64,000 nt of DNA from CAIRDP01 sp037134895 (lineage in GTDB: Bacteria > Bacteroidota > Bacteroidia > Bacteroidales > FEN-979): contig JBAXLI010000002.1 in NCBI GenBank assembly GCA_037134895.1, positions 1-64,000 of the forward strand, given 5' to 3'. Position 1 is the stretch's first letter, and the number at the start of each line of letters is the position of its first letter. Under the pieces are notes generated by a model. The model was not told where the DNA came from, made no database searches, and saw only the letters and a list, made by a program, of their open reading frames with translations. Positions 17,834 through 26,184 of the stretch are shown one piece after another. A program made the position numbers and the translations under genes.

Positions 17834-18571
17834 ATGAAGGTGGAGGTCATTTATCTTGAACGCACAGGATCCACTAATACTTATGCTCAACAGCTTCTGA
17901 AAGATTCCCTGGCCTCAGAGGGCAGCGTGATCCTGGCAGCTGAGCAAACTGAAGGCAGGGGGCAGGGCAGTAATGCCTGGCATTCCGGACCCGGGTTGAA
18001 CCTGACCTTCAGCCTGGTCCTGGAGCCTCGTTTCCTTCAGCCCCATCAGCAGTTCGCCCTGAATAAGTCCATCGCCTGTGCGGTCCTTCAAACCCTGCGA
18101 AAGGACCTGCCTGCAACCGTAAAGAGTTGTATAAAATGGCCCAACGATATCTATGCTTCGGGTAAAAAAATAGCCGGGATACTGATTGAACACAGCATCA
18201 TGGGAAGTATAGTGAAACATTCAGTAATAGGTATCGGGATCAACCTGAACCAGACCAGATTCCCCAAATGGGTTCCAAATCCGGTTTCATTGAAGCAACT
18301 CACTTCAAAAGATTATGACATCCGTGACATGCTTCAGAAAACCTGCAGCAATATTGAATATCAATACGGAAGGTTAAAGCGTGGCGAATTTGAGGCAATT
18401 GATAATGATTATACAGCATCTTTATGTGGATTGGGGAAAATCCTTGAATTCACTGCGGGTGGCAAGGTTTTTTCAGGCAGCACAAAGGGTGTGGACGATT
18501 TAGGAAGGCTTTGTGTTCTGACTGCGGATGGGGAGCTGCGCAAGTTCAGTCATGGGGAAATCGGGTGGTAG
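17834..18571 (+). CDS. birA: Biotin-[acetyl-CoA-carboxylase] ligase (no repressor domain)
   Basis: 245 residues. GRGQGSNAWHSGPGLNLTFS is the biotinyl-AMP-binding loop (normally GRGRxGRxW; here the second Arg is replaced by a shorter GQGS form). KWPNDIY and KIAGILIE are conserved. It attaches biotin to carboxylase BCCP subunits in the cytoplasm. There is no N-terminal helix-turn-helix, so it is a class I, non-regulatory ligase. The TAG stop codon (18569-18571) lies inside the first unit of heptamer block C, so the last residues may be shaped by the repeat. Confidence 0.92.
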   Translation: MKVEVIYLERTGSTNTYAQQLLKDSLASEGSVILAAEQTEGRGQGSNAWHSGPGLNLTFSLVLEPRFLQPHQQFALNKSIACAVLQTLRKDLPATVKSCIKWPNDIYASGKKIAGILIEHSIMGSIVKHSVIGIGINLNQTRFPKWVPNPVSLKQLTSKDYDIRDMLQKTCSNIEYQYGRLKRGEFEAIDNDYTASLCGLGKILEFTAGGKVFSGSTKGVDDLGRLCVLTADGELRKFSHGEIGW

Positions 18572-18675
18572 TTGGTTGTTGGTTGTTGGTAGTTGGTTGT
18601 TGGTTGTTGGTTGTTGGTTGTTGGTTGTTGGTTGTTGGTTTTTGGTTGTTGCCAATCACCAAGTACCAATTACCG
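18567..18675. repeat. Heptamer repeat block C: (GGTTGTT)12 plus opposing CCAAT units
   Basis: Twelve tandem 7-bp units from 18567 to 18650; nine are exactly GGTTGTT, the others GGTAGTT (twice) and GGTTTTT. They are followed by CCAATCA-CCAAGTA-CCAATTA units (18652-18672), which are roughly complementary, so a hairpin can form. The block sits between convergent genes and contains the birA stop codon. Confidence 0.9.
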
Positions 18676-19434
18676 TCATCTGTTATACCGTTTTCCGAAC
18701 ATCACGCTTACATACAGTGTCAGGAAGAGGTTCTGCTTGGGGTTCAGGGCCATGATCGGGATGCCTACAGGACTATAATCAAGTGTAGCACCCACTTCAA
18801 GCGAGGAAATCATTTTATTGCGGCTTCCGAATTCGAAATCAAGCCCGGTCTTTGTATAAAGCCCCGGAAAAAAGTTCAGTTCCAGAATACCTGCAAGGAA
18901 TGACCCCCGTCCGTAAATATAATCGGGATTAATATCAGCCGAATACCGTTGTTCGCGCAATTCATAATTTGATCCTGATGTAGGATACGCAACAAAAACA
19001 TAGGCAGGTTTGGTTATCCCGATACTTAATCCGCCATAAAGCAATCCGCTTACCTGCACCCCTCCCCAATATGGTTTACGGTTGAAAATATAATTCAGGC
19101 CAACTCCTCCTCTTAAAAAAGAAACATAATTCAGTTTTCCGAAAAAATAGGGACGGGAATCGGAATAATACGGATTGACTACTTTTATTTCTTTTGCCGA
19201 TTTATAGGTTGACCACTCGATTTCCCACATAAACTGCTTGCGGGCGGTGAGATTGTATCCCTTTCTGAACTTCAATCCCCAGCCGTTTGAGTGAAGAAGG
19301 GCTCCCAGGCTCCACTGCCTTTCAAACAGTACATTGTCGGGTGCTGAGTCGCTGTAGTTGGTAAATGTTTCCTGGGCCCTTGAAAGACAGGGAATAGCAA
19401 TCAGGATTAAACCCAGGAAAAACAGCTTATTCAT
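18676..19434 (-). CDS. Conserved exported protein, probable outer-membrane beta-barrel
   Basis: 252 residues with a signal peptide (MNKLFFLGLILIAIPCLSRA). The mature part has alternating hydrophobic and polar beta-strands, many aromatic residues, glycine-rich stretches (GGVQVSGLLYGGLSIG) and ends with a strand NLFLTLYVSVMFGKRY, all typical of a small outer-membrane barrel. I do not recognise a specific family. The 3' end abuts heptamer block C. Confidence 0.6.
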   Translation of the reverse strand: MNKLFFLGLILIAIPCLSRAQETFTNYSDSAPDNVLFERQWSLGALLHSNGWGLKFRKGYNLTARKQFMWEIEWSTYKSAKEIKVVNPYYSDSRPYFFGKLNYVSFLRGGVGLNYIFNRKPYWGGVQVSGLLYGGLSIGITKPAYVFVAYPTSGSNYELREQRYSADINPDYIYGRGSFLAGILELNFFPGLYTKTGLDFEFGSRNKMISSLEVGATLDYSPVGIPIMALNPKQNLFLTLYVSVMFGKRYNR

Positions 19435-19453
19435 TTGGTTAAGAAAGGGAAGA

Positions 19454-19461
19454 CAAAATTA
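19454..19461 (-). promoter_or_regulatory. -7 box TAATTTTG upstream of the beta-barrel gene
   Basis: TAnnTTTG match on the minus strand, 19 bp before ATG 19434. It directly follows the T-rich tail of the terminator of the small lipoprotein gene. Confidence 0.4.
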
Positions 19462-19472
19462 AGAAAAATAAA

Positions 19473-19504
19473 AAGGCTGCCCATGTAAAGAAAGGAGCAG
19501 CCTT
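19473..19504 (-). terminator. Rho-independent-type terminator after the small lipoprotein gene
   Basis: Perfect 8-bp stem AAGGCTGC/GCAGCCTT (19473-19480 with 19497-19504), 16-nt loop, followed on the minus strand by a T-rich run. It lies 21 bp after the stop codon at 19526. Confidence 0.7.
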
Positions 19505-19525
19505 AAAATTCCTTAAAAAAGCAAA

Positions 19526-19648
19526 TCAGCGACGTTCCATTTGGTATCTTTGCTTTTCACCATAAGCAGCACATCCTCTGTTGGAAGTGCAGGAAGAAAT
19601 AATACCCAAAAGTACCACTGAAAGTAATAAGATTGCTATCTTTCTCAT
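19526..19648 (-). CDS. Small lipoprotein (40 residues)
   Basis: A short gene reading MRKIAILLLSVVLLGIISSC then TSNRGCAAYGEKQRYQMERR. The first 19 residues are a lipoprotein signal peptide and Cys20 is the expected lipidated residue (lipobox IISSC). Only 21 residues remain after processing, with a second Cys at 26 and a basic, polar tail. It has its own promoter and terminator, which supports it as a real monocistronic gene. Function unknown; a small membrane-anchored structural or stress peptide is possible. Confidence 0.7.
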   Translation of the reverse strand: MRKIAILLLSVVLLGIISSCTSNRGCAAYGEKQRYQMERR

Positions 19649-19677
19649 CTTGATTGACCGGGATTAATAAAGTTTTG

Positions 19678-19709
19678 CAAAGTTATGCAATATTAGGTAA
19701 TAAACTCAA
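19678..19709 (-). promoter_or_regulatory. Promoter of the small lipoprotein gene
   Basis: On the minus strand TTG (19709-19707), 21-bp spacer, TAACTTTG (19685-19678), a full -7 match. The start codon is 30 bp downstream. Confidence 0.55.
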
Positions 19710-19723
19710 GTTTGAGCACAATA

Positions 19724-19754
19724 TTGTTTAAAGTTATTAACGTTGTTAGGTTTA
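19724..19754 (+). promoter_or_regulatory. Promoter of ung
   Basis: TTG at 19724-19726, 20-bp spacer, TAGGTTTA at 19747-19754 (one mismatch to TAnnTTTG). ATG 19772 is 18 bp downstream. It is back to back with the small lipoprotein promoter. Confidence 0.5.
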
Positions 19755-19771
19755 TAACCCTCATTTGAAGG

Positions 19772-20452
19772 ATGGAACAGCTTAAGCCGGCTATTGATGA
19801 ATCATGGAAAAACATACTTGAAGCAGAGTTTTCCAAGCCGTATATGTTTGATCTTAAAGCGTTTTTGCTGGAAGAGAAAAAAAAGTACCAGGTATTCCCC
19901 CCTGGATCATTGATTTTCAATGCTTTCAATCAGACACCGTTTGACCAGGTTAAAGTTGTTATCCTGGGGCAGGACCCATACCATGGTGCTGGTGAAGCTC
20001 ATGGACTATGTTTTTCGGTACTTGAGGGAGTTGCGAAGCCGCCTTCATTGCAAAATATTTTCAAGGAGATCGAGAAAGATCTCGGGCTCCCGCAGCCACC
20101 TCACGGAAACCTTACAGCCTGGGCCAGGCAGGGGGTTTTACTGCTGAATGCGACTCTTACAGTTCGGGAGAACCAGGCAGGTTCCCACCAGAACAGGGGC
20201 TGGGAGATTTTTACAGATGAAGCTATAAAGCAACTTTCTGCCCGCAGGGATGGTCTGATATTTGTATTATGGGGAAAATTTGCTGAGGCTAAGTCAGGCT
20301 TGATCGATGCTGGGCGGCATTTTATTCTGAAATCGCCTCATCCTTCACCTTTTTCTGCGCATAAAGGCTTCTTTGGCAACCGGCACTTTTCACGTATCAA
20401 TGAGTTAATCAGGCAAATGGGCAAACCTGAAATAGATTGGAGGCTGGAATGA
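19772..20452 (+). CDS. ung: Uracil-DNA glycosylase, family 1
   Basis: 226 residues. The water-activating loop GQDPYHGAGEAHG is at ~66-78, the uracil-binding/gating LLLNATLTVRENQAGSH near 126-142, and the DNA-intercalation loop HPSPFSAHKGFFG near 190-202. All are hallmark family-1 UDG motifs. It removes uracil from DNA in base excision repair. The stop TGA overlaps the next start in an ATGA arrangement, so translation is probably coupled. Confidence 0.96.
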   Translation: MEQLKPAIDESWKNILEAEFSKPYMFDLKAFLLEEKKKYQVFPPGSLIFNAFNQTPFDQVKVVILGQDPYHGAGEAHGLCFSVLEGVAKPPSLQNIFKEIEKDLGLPQPPHGNLTAWARQGVLLLNATLTVRENQAGSHQNRGWEIFTDEAIKQLSARRDGLIFVLWGKFAEAKSGLIDAGRHFILKSPHPSPFSAHKGFFGNRHFSRINELIRQMGKPEIDWRLE

Positions 20453-21312
20453 AAGGATCTGTTTACAGACTGCAACCACATACACCATGTTTATTGGTAA
20501 GTAACGTCATCGTCTTATCAATCCTGGTTGTATCGCTGATTTCATGCAATAAAGGAAAAGTGTTCGACGAGACATCCACAGATCCCACGACCCTGGTGAT
20601 CAGGTTTGAAAACAAGGTCGACACCTTCCGGTTCATTGTTGATACTGCTGATTATATAAATTCCTCGGGGAATGTTTATAAAGTAACTGATTTGCAGTAT
20701 TTTATTTCGGATATCACCCTGCATCGCAGCGACGGGGCGAAGTTCATTATTCAGAAAGATTACGGGATCCACTATATAGATGCAAGGATACCTTCAACTC
20801 TGACCTGGCTGGTGAACACTGAAGTTCCGTGGGGGACGTTTGATTCTGTTTCATTTACCTTCGGGATAAATGAAATTAAAAACTATTCTAACAGGTTCCT
20901 GAATCCACCCGAAAGAGATATGAACTGGCCTGATGTTCTTGGTGGAGGCTATCATTATATGAAAATGAATATCTTATGGGGAAGAACCGCCCAGTGGATA
21001 CCTTATCCGTTTAACTTTCACATCGGGATCGGACAGATATATAAGGGCAATGTGATCAATCCGGATTCAATCTCATCGTTTGTGCAGAATTATTTTGATG
21101 TAAACCTCCCTGCATCTGGTTTTTCCCTTACTGAAAGTCACGTAAAATATATGGTTATCAGTATGAATGTGAACAAATGGTTTACAGGTAACAACCAGTT
21201 TGATTTTTCCAAATACCCTAACACAATGATGCAGAAGCAGAATATGATGAATAATGCATGTTTGAACGGGAGGAAAGCGTTTTCGGTAAGGTTTACTGAT
21301 AAAGGGAAGTGA
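20449..21312 (+). CDS. MbnP-like lipoprotein
   Basis: 287 residues from ATG 20449, which overlaps the ung stop codon by 3 bp. The N-terminus is a lipoprotein signal ending LISC (Cys27). The body matches the MbnP family: LVIRFENKVD, YKVTDLQYFISDI, DSVSFTFGIN, GGGYHYMKMNI. MbnP proteins bind copper and have a Trp oxidised to kynurenine by the di-heme enzyme MbnH. A di-heme MauG-like gene follows here after block D, making a likely MbnP/MbnH pair. A link to copper handling is inference; no methanobactin genes are seen. Confidence 0.75.
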   Translation: MKGSVYRLQPHTPCLLVSNVIVLSILVVSLISCNKGKVFDETSTDPTTLVIRFENKVDTFRFIVDTADYINSSGNVYKVTDLQYFISDITLHRSDGAKFIIQKDYGIHYIDARIPSTLTWLVNTEVPWGTFDSVSFTFGINEIKNYSNRFLNPPERDMNWPDVLGGGYHYMKMNILWGRTAQWIPYPFNFHIGIGQIYKGNVINPDSISSFVQNYFDVNLPASGFSLTESHVKYMVISMNVNKWFTGNNQFDFSKYPNTMMQKQNMMNNACLNGRKAFSVRFTDKGK

Positions 21313-21408
21313 AAGAGTGATGCGGGATGCAGGATGCAAGATACAGGATACATGATGCGGGATGCAGGATGCAGGATGCCCAGCTACCCTGAAGCTAAAT
21401 ACTGATTA
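21313..21408 (+). repeat. Heptamer repeat block D: nine GATGCAG-type units
   Basis: Nine uninterrupted 7-bp units from 21319 to 21381 (GATGCGG, GATGCAG, GATGCAA, GATACAG, GATACAT, GATGCGG, GATGCAG, GATGCAG, GATGCCC). The array starts 6 bp after the MbnP-like stop codon and lies between two genes read the same way. Confidence 0.9.
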
Positions 21409-22545
21409 ATGAAACAACTGATCCGGGTCCTGGCATTTCTTCTCACCCTGCTTTCATGCAGCAAGGATGAGAATGCTGGTTTCTCATCCGCTACACCCTA
21501 TATCATAGAAATTCCAAAATACTTTCCAACCAGGCTGAACGTTCCTTCAGATAACCCTATGACAAAGGAGGGTGTCGATCTGGGGCGTTATCTTTTTTAC
21601 GACAGCAGGATGTCGGGCCGGATTTCGCCCGATTCGGGAATGAGCTGCTCAACTTGTCATCTTCAATCACATTCTTTTGTTTGCGGGATCGATAATCCCC
21701 GTTTCCCGGGAGGGCACCCTTACGGGCTTACAGGGATTTTCACGCCTCACTTCATGCTTCCTCTGATAAACCTGGTATGGGTCAATAACGGCTTTCTTTG
21801 GAACGGATCTCTTTACTCCGAAAACCCGCTTAAAGCAAAGCGCGAACTTGAAGACGTAACCTGGATGGCAATCATTGCCCCTCATGAAATGGCGGGAGAT
21901 ACCAACAAAACAAAAGCGCTGATCCAGTCGGTGAACGGGTATCCTGAACTTTTTGAAAAGGCTTTCGGAAGCCGCACTGTCACTGTGAAAAATGTGGGCA
22001 GGGCTATTGCCCAGTATATACGCACATTGATCTCAGCCAACTCGAAATTCGACAGGTTCCTTGCAGGAAAGGAGCAGCTCAGTGAAAAAGAAAGAAGGGG
22101 ATATGTTCTTTTTATGACTGAAACCGGGGGTGATTGCTTTCACTGTCATGGAGGAGAAGCCAATCCATTGTTTACGACAAACCTTTTTTATAATAACGGC
22201 CTCGACAGTGTTTTTTCCGATCCTGCCGACCGCCACAGCGTAACCGGCGATGTTATGGATATAGGGGCCTATGTTGCTCCCACTCTCAGGAATGTGGTCT
22301 TTACTGCACCCTATATGCATGATGGCAGGTTCAAAACACTGGAAGAAGTAATCAATTTTTACAGTTCAGGCGTGACCTGGTCCCCCAGCATAAGCCCCCT
22401 GATGCACCATGTGGCAAATCACGGGGTCCAGTTGACACCGGCCCAGAAATCTGATCTGAAAGATTTTATCCTTGCACTTACCGACAGCAGTTTTATTGTT
22501 AATCCGGCTTTTTCGAGGCCCGAAAAATTTCCCGGCGAAAAGTAA
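21409..22545 (+). CDS. Di-heme cytochrome c peroxidase / MauG family (MbnH-like)
   Basis: 378 residues. The first ~20 are a lipoprotein-type signal (LLTLLSCSK, Cys17). Two c-type heme sites are present: CSTCH at 80-84 and CFHCH at 243-247. GRYLFYDSRMSGR, PLINLVWVNNGFLWNG and YVAPTLRNVVFTAPYMHDGRFKTLEEV are typical of bacterial CCP/MauG enzymes, which act in the periplasm. The preceding MbnP-like gene suggests that it modifies that protein rather than acting as a general peroxidase. The product probably sits on the periplasmic side of a membrane. Confidence 0.85.
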   Translation: MKQLIRVLAFLLTLLSCSKDENAGFSSATPYIIEIPKYFPTRLNVPSDNPMTKEGVDLGRYLFYDSRMSGRISPDSGMSCSTCHLQSHSFVCGIDNPRFPGGHPYGLTGIFTPHFMLPLINLVWVNNGFLWNGSLYSENPLKAKRELEDVTWMAIIAPHEMAGDTNKTKALIQSVNGYPELFEKAFGSRTVTVKNVGRAIAQYIRTLISANSKFDRFLAGKEQLSEKERRGYVLFMTETGGDCFHCHGGEANPLFTTNLFYNNGLDSVFSDPADRHSVTGDVMDIGAYVAPTLRNVVFTAPYMHDGRFKTLEEVINFYSSGVTWSPSISPLMHHVANHGVQLTPAQKSDLKDFILALTDSSFIVNPAFSRPEKFPGEK

Positions 22546-22552
22546 ATTTACC

Positions 22553-23395
22553 ATGATCGTAAGACCAAACTGTAAAATCAATCTTGGATTAAATGTAGTG
22601 CGAAAGCGTATTGACGGTTATCACGATATTGAAACGGTTTTCTACCCGGCCTCACTCTCGGATATCGTTGAAATCCAGCCTTCGCAAGATGGAAATTTTC
22701 ATTTTTCATCATCCGGACTTAAGATCCCCGGGGACTCTTCTTCAAACCTATGTGTTCAGGCGTATAACCTGATGAACGAACATTTCGGGATACCCCCTGT
22801 CACCATCCGCCTTGAAAAAATAATACCGACGGGCTCGGGCCTGGGAGGAGGTTCCTCTGACGGCGCCTTTACTCTGAAAGCCCTGAACGAAATCTTCCGC
22901 CTCAGTCTCAGTAACGATCAATTAAAAGCGTTTGCTTCAAGGCTTGGAAGTGATTGTACATTCTTTATTGACAACCGCCCTGCTTTTGCACAGGGAAGGG
23001 GTGAAAAACTTGAGGCGGTCCCGATCTCTCTTAAGGGGACATTTCTTATTATAGTGATCCCTCATGTCCATATAAGCACATCTGAAGCCTATGCGATGAT
23101 CAATCCTGAAAAGCCTTCAATATCCCTTAGAGAGATTGTGAAAACACCTGTTTCGGAATGGAAGTCTAAAATGGTAAATGATTTTGAAAAACCAGTTATC
23201 AACAAGTTTCCTCTGATCGGGAAGATCAAGGATCTTTTGTATGATAAGGGTGCGTTGTATGCTTCCATGAGTGGAAGCGGCTCTTCTGTTTATGGATTGT
23301 TCAAAGAAATCCCGGCAGTTGAAGGCCTTTTCCCGGGCTGCTTCGTCTGGCTATCTCCAACCCATAATCCGGAGTTGCCGACCCCCAATCCCTAA
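22553..23395 (+). CDS. ispE: 4-diphosphocytidyl-2-C-methyl-D-erythritol kinase
   Basis: 280 residues from ATG 22553 (MIVRPNCKINLGL). GHMP-kinase motifs are complete: PNCKINLGLNV, the ATP loop PTGSGLGGGSSDGAF near 95-109, and the C-terminal SMSGSGSSVYGLF. It phosphorylates CDP-ME in the MEP isoprenoid pathway. The last residues (NPELPTPNP) are encoded by CCCCAAT/CCCTAAT heptamers, and the TAA stop lies inside a CCCTAAT unit, so the 3' end of the gene has been rewritten by a repeat. Confidence 0.95.
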   Translation: MIVRPNCKINLGLNVVRKRIDGYHDIETVFYPASLSDIVEIQPSQDGNFHFSSSGLKIPGDSSSNLCVQAYNLMNEHFGIPPVTIRLEKIIPTGSGLGGGSSDGAFTLKALNEIFRLSLSNDQLKAFASRLGSDCTFFIDNRPAFAQGRGEKLEAVPISLKGTFLIIVIPHVHISTSEAYAMINPEKPSISLREIVKTPVSEWKSKMVNDFEKPVINKFPLIGKIKDLLYDKGALYASMSGSGSSVYGLFKEIPAVEGLFPGCFVWLSPTHNPELPTPNP

Positions 23396-23407
23396 TCCCA
23401 AACCCCA
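23383..23407. repeat. Heptamer repeat block E (CCCTAAT type) over the ispE stop codon
   Basis: Short array CCCCAAT-CCCTAAT-CCCAAAC-CCC from 23383 that ends at the stop codon of the convergent LptG-like gene. It holds the ispE stop codon at 23393-23395. Confidence 0.75.
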
Positions 23408-24484
23408 TTACTTCGGTGCCAGCCTGATCAGCACGATCGCGATAATACCGAAAATAATATTCGGGATCCAGACAGCTACCAGGGGCTGAAGGTTTCCGAA
23501 AGTTGCAAAAACAGTAGAGATCTGCATGAAAAGAATATACAGGAAGGTCAGTGACAAGCCAAATCCCAGGTGATATCCTATTCCTCCCCTGACTTTGCGG
23601 GAAGAGACTGCAACGCCGATCAGCGTCAGAATAATGGTGGCAAAAGGATCAGAGATGCGGCTGTATCCTTTGACCTTGTATTTCATGACATCGGGGTCCC
23701 CTCTGAGCTCTTTCTTGGCAATATGGTCCCTGAGCATGAAGTAGTTCATGATCTTGACTTCTTCAATATCTTCAGTAAAATCGGCAGGGACCAGGGGTAA
23801 AACCGTGTCAAGTTTGACCCCTTTCCTCATGGTCTCATTGAGACCGTCCATCCGCCTTTCGTAAAAACTTGTAATGGTCCACCTCGCACGGGCACTGTCC
23901 CAGTCAAGCCGCTCGGCCTTCATTTTGTAAACGAGTTCCCTCTTGACGAATTTTTCGATAGTGAATTTCCATCCGCTTTTGGTTCTGATATTGAAGTTTT
24001 CAAGGTAAATGAATGTTCCCGGACTGATCTGCCTGTGGATGTTCATATCGTTGAACTCCTTTGGGTCTTTGATGTATTTCTTCTCGAATGCGAACATCCC
24101 CTGGTTCGTGTAGGGAATAATGAAATTAGCCAGAACAAACGAAAGCAGGGCGAGAATGAGTGCCGAAACAACATAGGGCAGCAGGAACCTTCGAAAGCTG
24201 ATGCCGCTGGCCAGGATGGCGATGATCTCTGAATTCGAGGCCATTTTGGAAGTGAAGAAAATAACGGCAATGAATGTCAGCAGGTAACTGAACAGGTTGA
24301 TAAAATAGGGAATGAAGTTGAAATAGTAGTCAACGACAATGGCGAAAAGGGGAGGATTGGTCCTGAGGAAGTCATCTATCCTTTCTGAAATATCAAAGAT
24401 CACCACGATGAAAATCAGCAGCAACAGGGTGAAAAAGAAGGTCCCCAGGAACTTGCGGATGATATAAAGATCGAGTGTGCGCAT
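23408..24484 (-). CDS. LptF/LptG-family permease (YjgP/YjgQ)
   Basis: 358 residues from ATG 24484 (MRTLDLYIIRKFLGTFFFT). Six hydrophobic helices, three near each end, flank a periplasmic beta-jellyroll-like domain. SRKVRGGIGYHLGFGLSLTF and the N-terminal YIIRKFLGTFF are typical. These proteins form the inner-membrane part of the lipopolysaccharide transporter with LptB. The start codon overlaps the stop of the upstream GT39 gene by 1 bp (TGATG), so they are translationally coupled. LptD- and OstA-like partners are encoded at 38674 and 43912. Confidence 0.88.
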   Translation of the reverse strand: MRTLDLYIIRKFLGTFFFTLLLLIFIVVIFDISERIDDFLRTNPPLFAIVVDYYFNFIPYFINLFSYLLTFIAVIFFTSKMASNSEIIAILASGISFRRFLLPYVVSALILALLSFVLANFIIPYTNQGMFAFEKKYIKDPKEFNDMNIHRQISPGTFIYLENFNIRTKSGWKFTIEKFVKRELVYKMKAERLDWDSARARWTITSFYERRMDGLNETMRKGVKLDTVLPLVPADFTEDIEEVKIMNYFMLRDHIAKKELRGDPDVMKYKVKGYSRISDPFATIILTLIGVAVSSRKVRGGIGYHLGFGLSLTFLYILFMQISTVFATFGNLQPLVAVWIPNIIFGIIAIVLIRLAPK

Positions 24485-26184
24485 CAGTATATTTCCATCG
24501 TTTGATAATTCATATTCCTGGCCGGTGGCAGCCATCCTTCGGCAACGGAAACCCAAAAGTAATAATTCCCGGGTACTGCGGGCGTAAGGAACCTGATACT
24601 CGTATCTTTCGCCGCCCCCGGAATGACCATCTTGCTTATATCGGTCGACTGAACGGACTTGGCCACAAAATGGTCTTTATAATGTATATGATATACCAGC
24701 CATGAAGGCATCCAGTTGTTCTGGTTGAACTTCACCGTATCCTTGTATGGATTCGTTATGGTCACAGGAAGAGTTATCATCACATTTGCAGGGAATCTTA
24801 ATGTCTTGAGTTTAAATTTCATGCCGAGTTTGTAATGTGACCTGAAATTCTGCCAGTAACCATAATAGGTGACAATGCCGTTCCCGCTTTGAAATTCCTG
24901 CTTTTCGGGCAGCCACCGCCAGGGTAAAAAGTCGATGACCATGATGTTCTTCCCCTGCAGGCCTTTTTCAGCATCACTCCAGTAATAAAACTGGGTTCGG
25001 TGCCCCGAATAATCTTCCATGGTATATGCCGGCCGGCCTGTATAGAAAATGTATTTCGATGCCCTCTGGTAGGAATTCAGGAAAAGAACCGGCCTTCCTC
25101 CCGATTTTTTCTCGACTTCCTTTGCCCAGTCTTTCCATCCGTATAATTCCGAAAGGTTAACCATGCTTCTGGGAAGTTTCAGGAAATCATGTACGAGGTA
25201 TATCCGCAGTCCCACGACAAACACAAGGCTTATAACTGCCAGGGGCATGATCCATTTTCTAAGTTTAATACTGTTTGCGGATGTTCTGTACCCCATGATC
25301 AGAAGCGGAACGAATGCAGGGAGCGTCCAGTTTGGTTCCACTTGTCCGCGGAAAGTGTATGCCATGAAAAACATCAATGTGCCGATGGCAGTGAACTTGA
25401 GGCTTTTATCAAATGTATCTTCGGTTTTAAAAACCACCATGCACCAGAAAAAGATGATCGCCATGAGCGGACCGTAAATACCAAGCTGTCCGACAAAAAA
25501 TTCCATGAAATACTTCAGGAGGTTGAACTGCTCGAAGTTCCTTTCAAAGAGGTGGTAATATACGGTTGGATGATCATATCTGAAGGACCATAAAATGTGA
25601 GGGATCATACAGATGATTCCGCTTAAGGCCGCAATGTAGAAGGATTTGCTTTTGAACAGTTTGTAATTCGACATGATGGTGAAGAGGATGACCAGTATGC
25701 CGTTATATTTGCTGTAGATCATGGCCGCCATAATCACTCCCCACAGAACGGCAAGCCATGTTCCCTGGTTTTCAAGCCATTTCTTATACACCAGGAAGTA
25801 CAATACGGTAAAGAACATCAAGGCCACATCGGGAGCCGCCATAAATCCTCCCACCTGGGCAATAAGGGTTGTAAATGCCAGTGCACCGAACAGCAGAGGG
25901 TCTTTCACCCCTGCAAGTTTTGCGACAAGATAGAATGAGAGGGTACTGAGGATTACAAAGAAGAACCTTACCCCAAACTCGTTATGGAATAACGTATAGC
26001 CCGCCCTGATCAGTATTCCAACCATGGGAGGGTGCTCATAATACCCCCAGGCAGGATGTTGGCCGTACATCCAGAACAAAGCCTCGTCATCGAACAAACC
26101 GGTGACCGCGGCCTGGATGAAATTCAGGATCATCCAGCCCAGGAGCAGGAACAACAAACTTTTTCGTTCATTACTGAATTTCAT
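24484..26184 (-). CDS. Glycosyltransferase family 39 (ArnT-like) membrane protein
   Basis: 566 residues with about eleven hydrophobic helices in the first ~360. FDDEALFWMYGQ and GYYEHPPMVGI near the N-terminus match the acidic first periplasmic loop of GT39/PMT enzymes. The C-terminal ~190 residues form a soluble periplasmic domain. Such enzymes move a sugar from polyprenyl-phosphate to lipid A or to proteins. Its position between tgt and an LptG-like gene suggests envelope glycolipid modification. The donor and acceptor are not known. Confidence 0.82.
   Translation of the reverse strand: MKFSNERKSLLFLLLGWMILNFIQAAVTGLFDDEALFWMYGQHPAWGYYEHPPMVGILIRAGYTLFHNEFGVRFFFVILSTLSFYLVAKLAGVKDPLLFGALAFTTLIAQVGGFMAAPDVALMFFTVLYFLVYKKWLENQGTWLAVLWGVIMAAMIYSKYNGILVILFTIMSNYKLFKSKSFYIAALSGIICMIPHILWSFRYDHPTVYYHLFERNFEQFNLLKYFMEFFVGQLGIYGPLMAIIFFWCMVVFKTEDTFDKSLKFTAIGTLMFFMAYTFRGQVEPNWTLPAFVPLLIMGYRTSANSIKLRKWIMPLAVISLVFVVGLRIYLVHDFLKLPRSMVNLSELYGWKDWAKEVEKKSGGRPVLFLNSYQRASKYIFYTGRPAYTMEDYSGHRTQFYYWSDAEKGLQGKNIMVIDFLPWRWLPEKQEFQSGNGIVTYYGYWQNFRSHYKLGMKFKLKTLRFPANVMITLPVTITNPYKDTVKFNQNNWMPSWLVYHIHYKDHFVAKSVQSTDISKMVIPGAAKDTSIRFLTPAVPGNYYFWVSVAEGWLPPARNMNYQTMEIY

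Noticed and set aside
18567..18650. GGTTGTT array considered as a CRISPR array
   Set aside because: The units are 7 bp and directly adjacent with no unique spacers, and no cas genes lie in the window.
18511..18903. Open frames giving Trp/Gly/Val-rich peptides through block C
   Set aside because: They come from translating the GGTTGTT repeat and overlap birA and the beta-barrel gene; no homology or coding signal.
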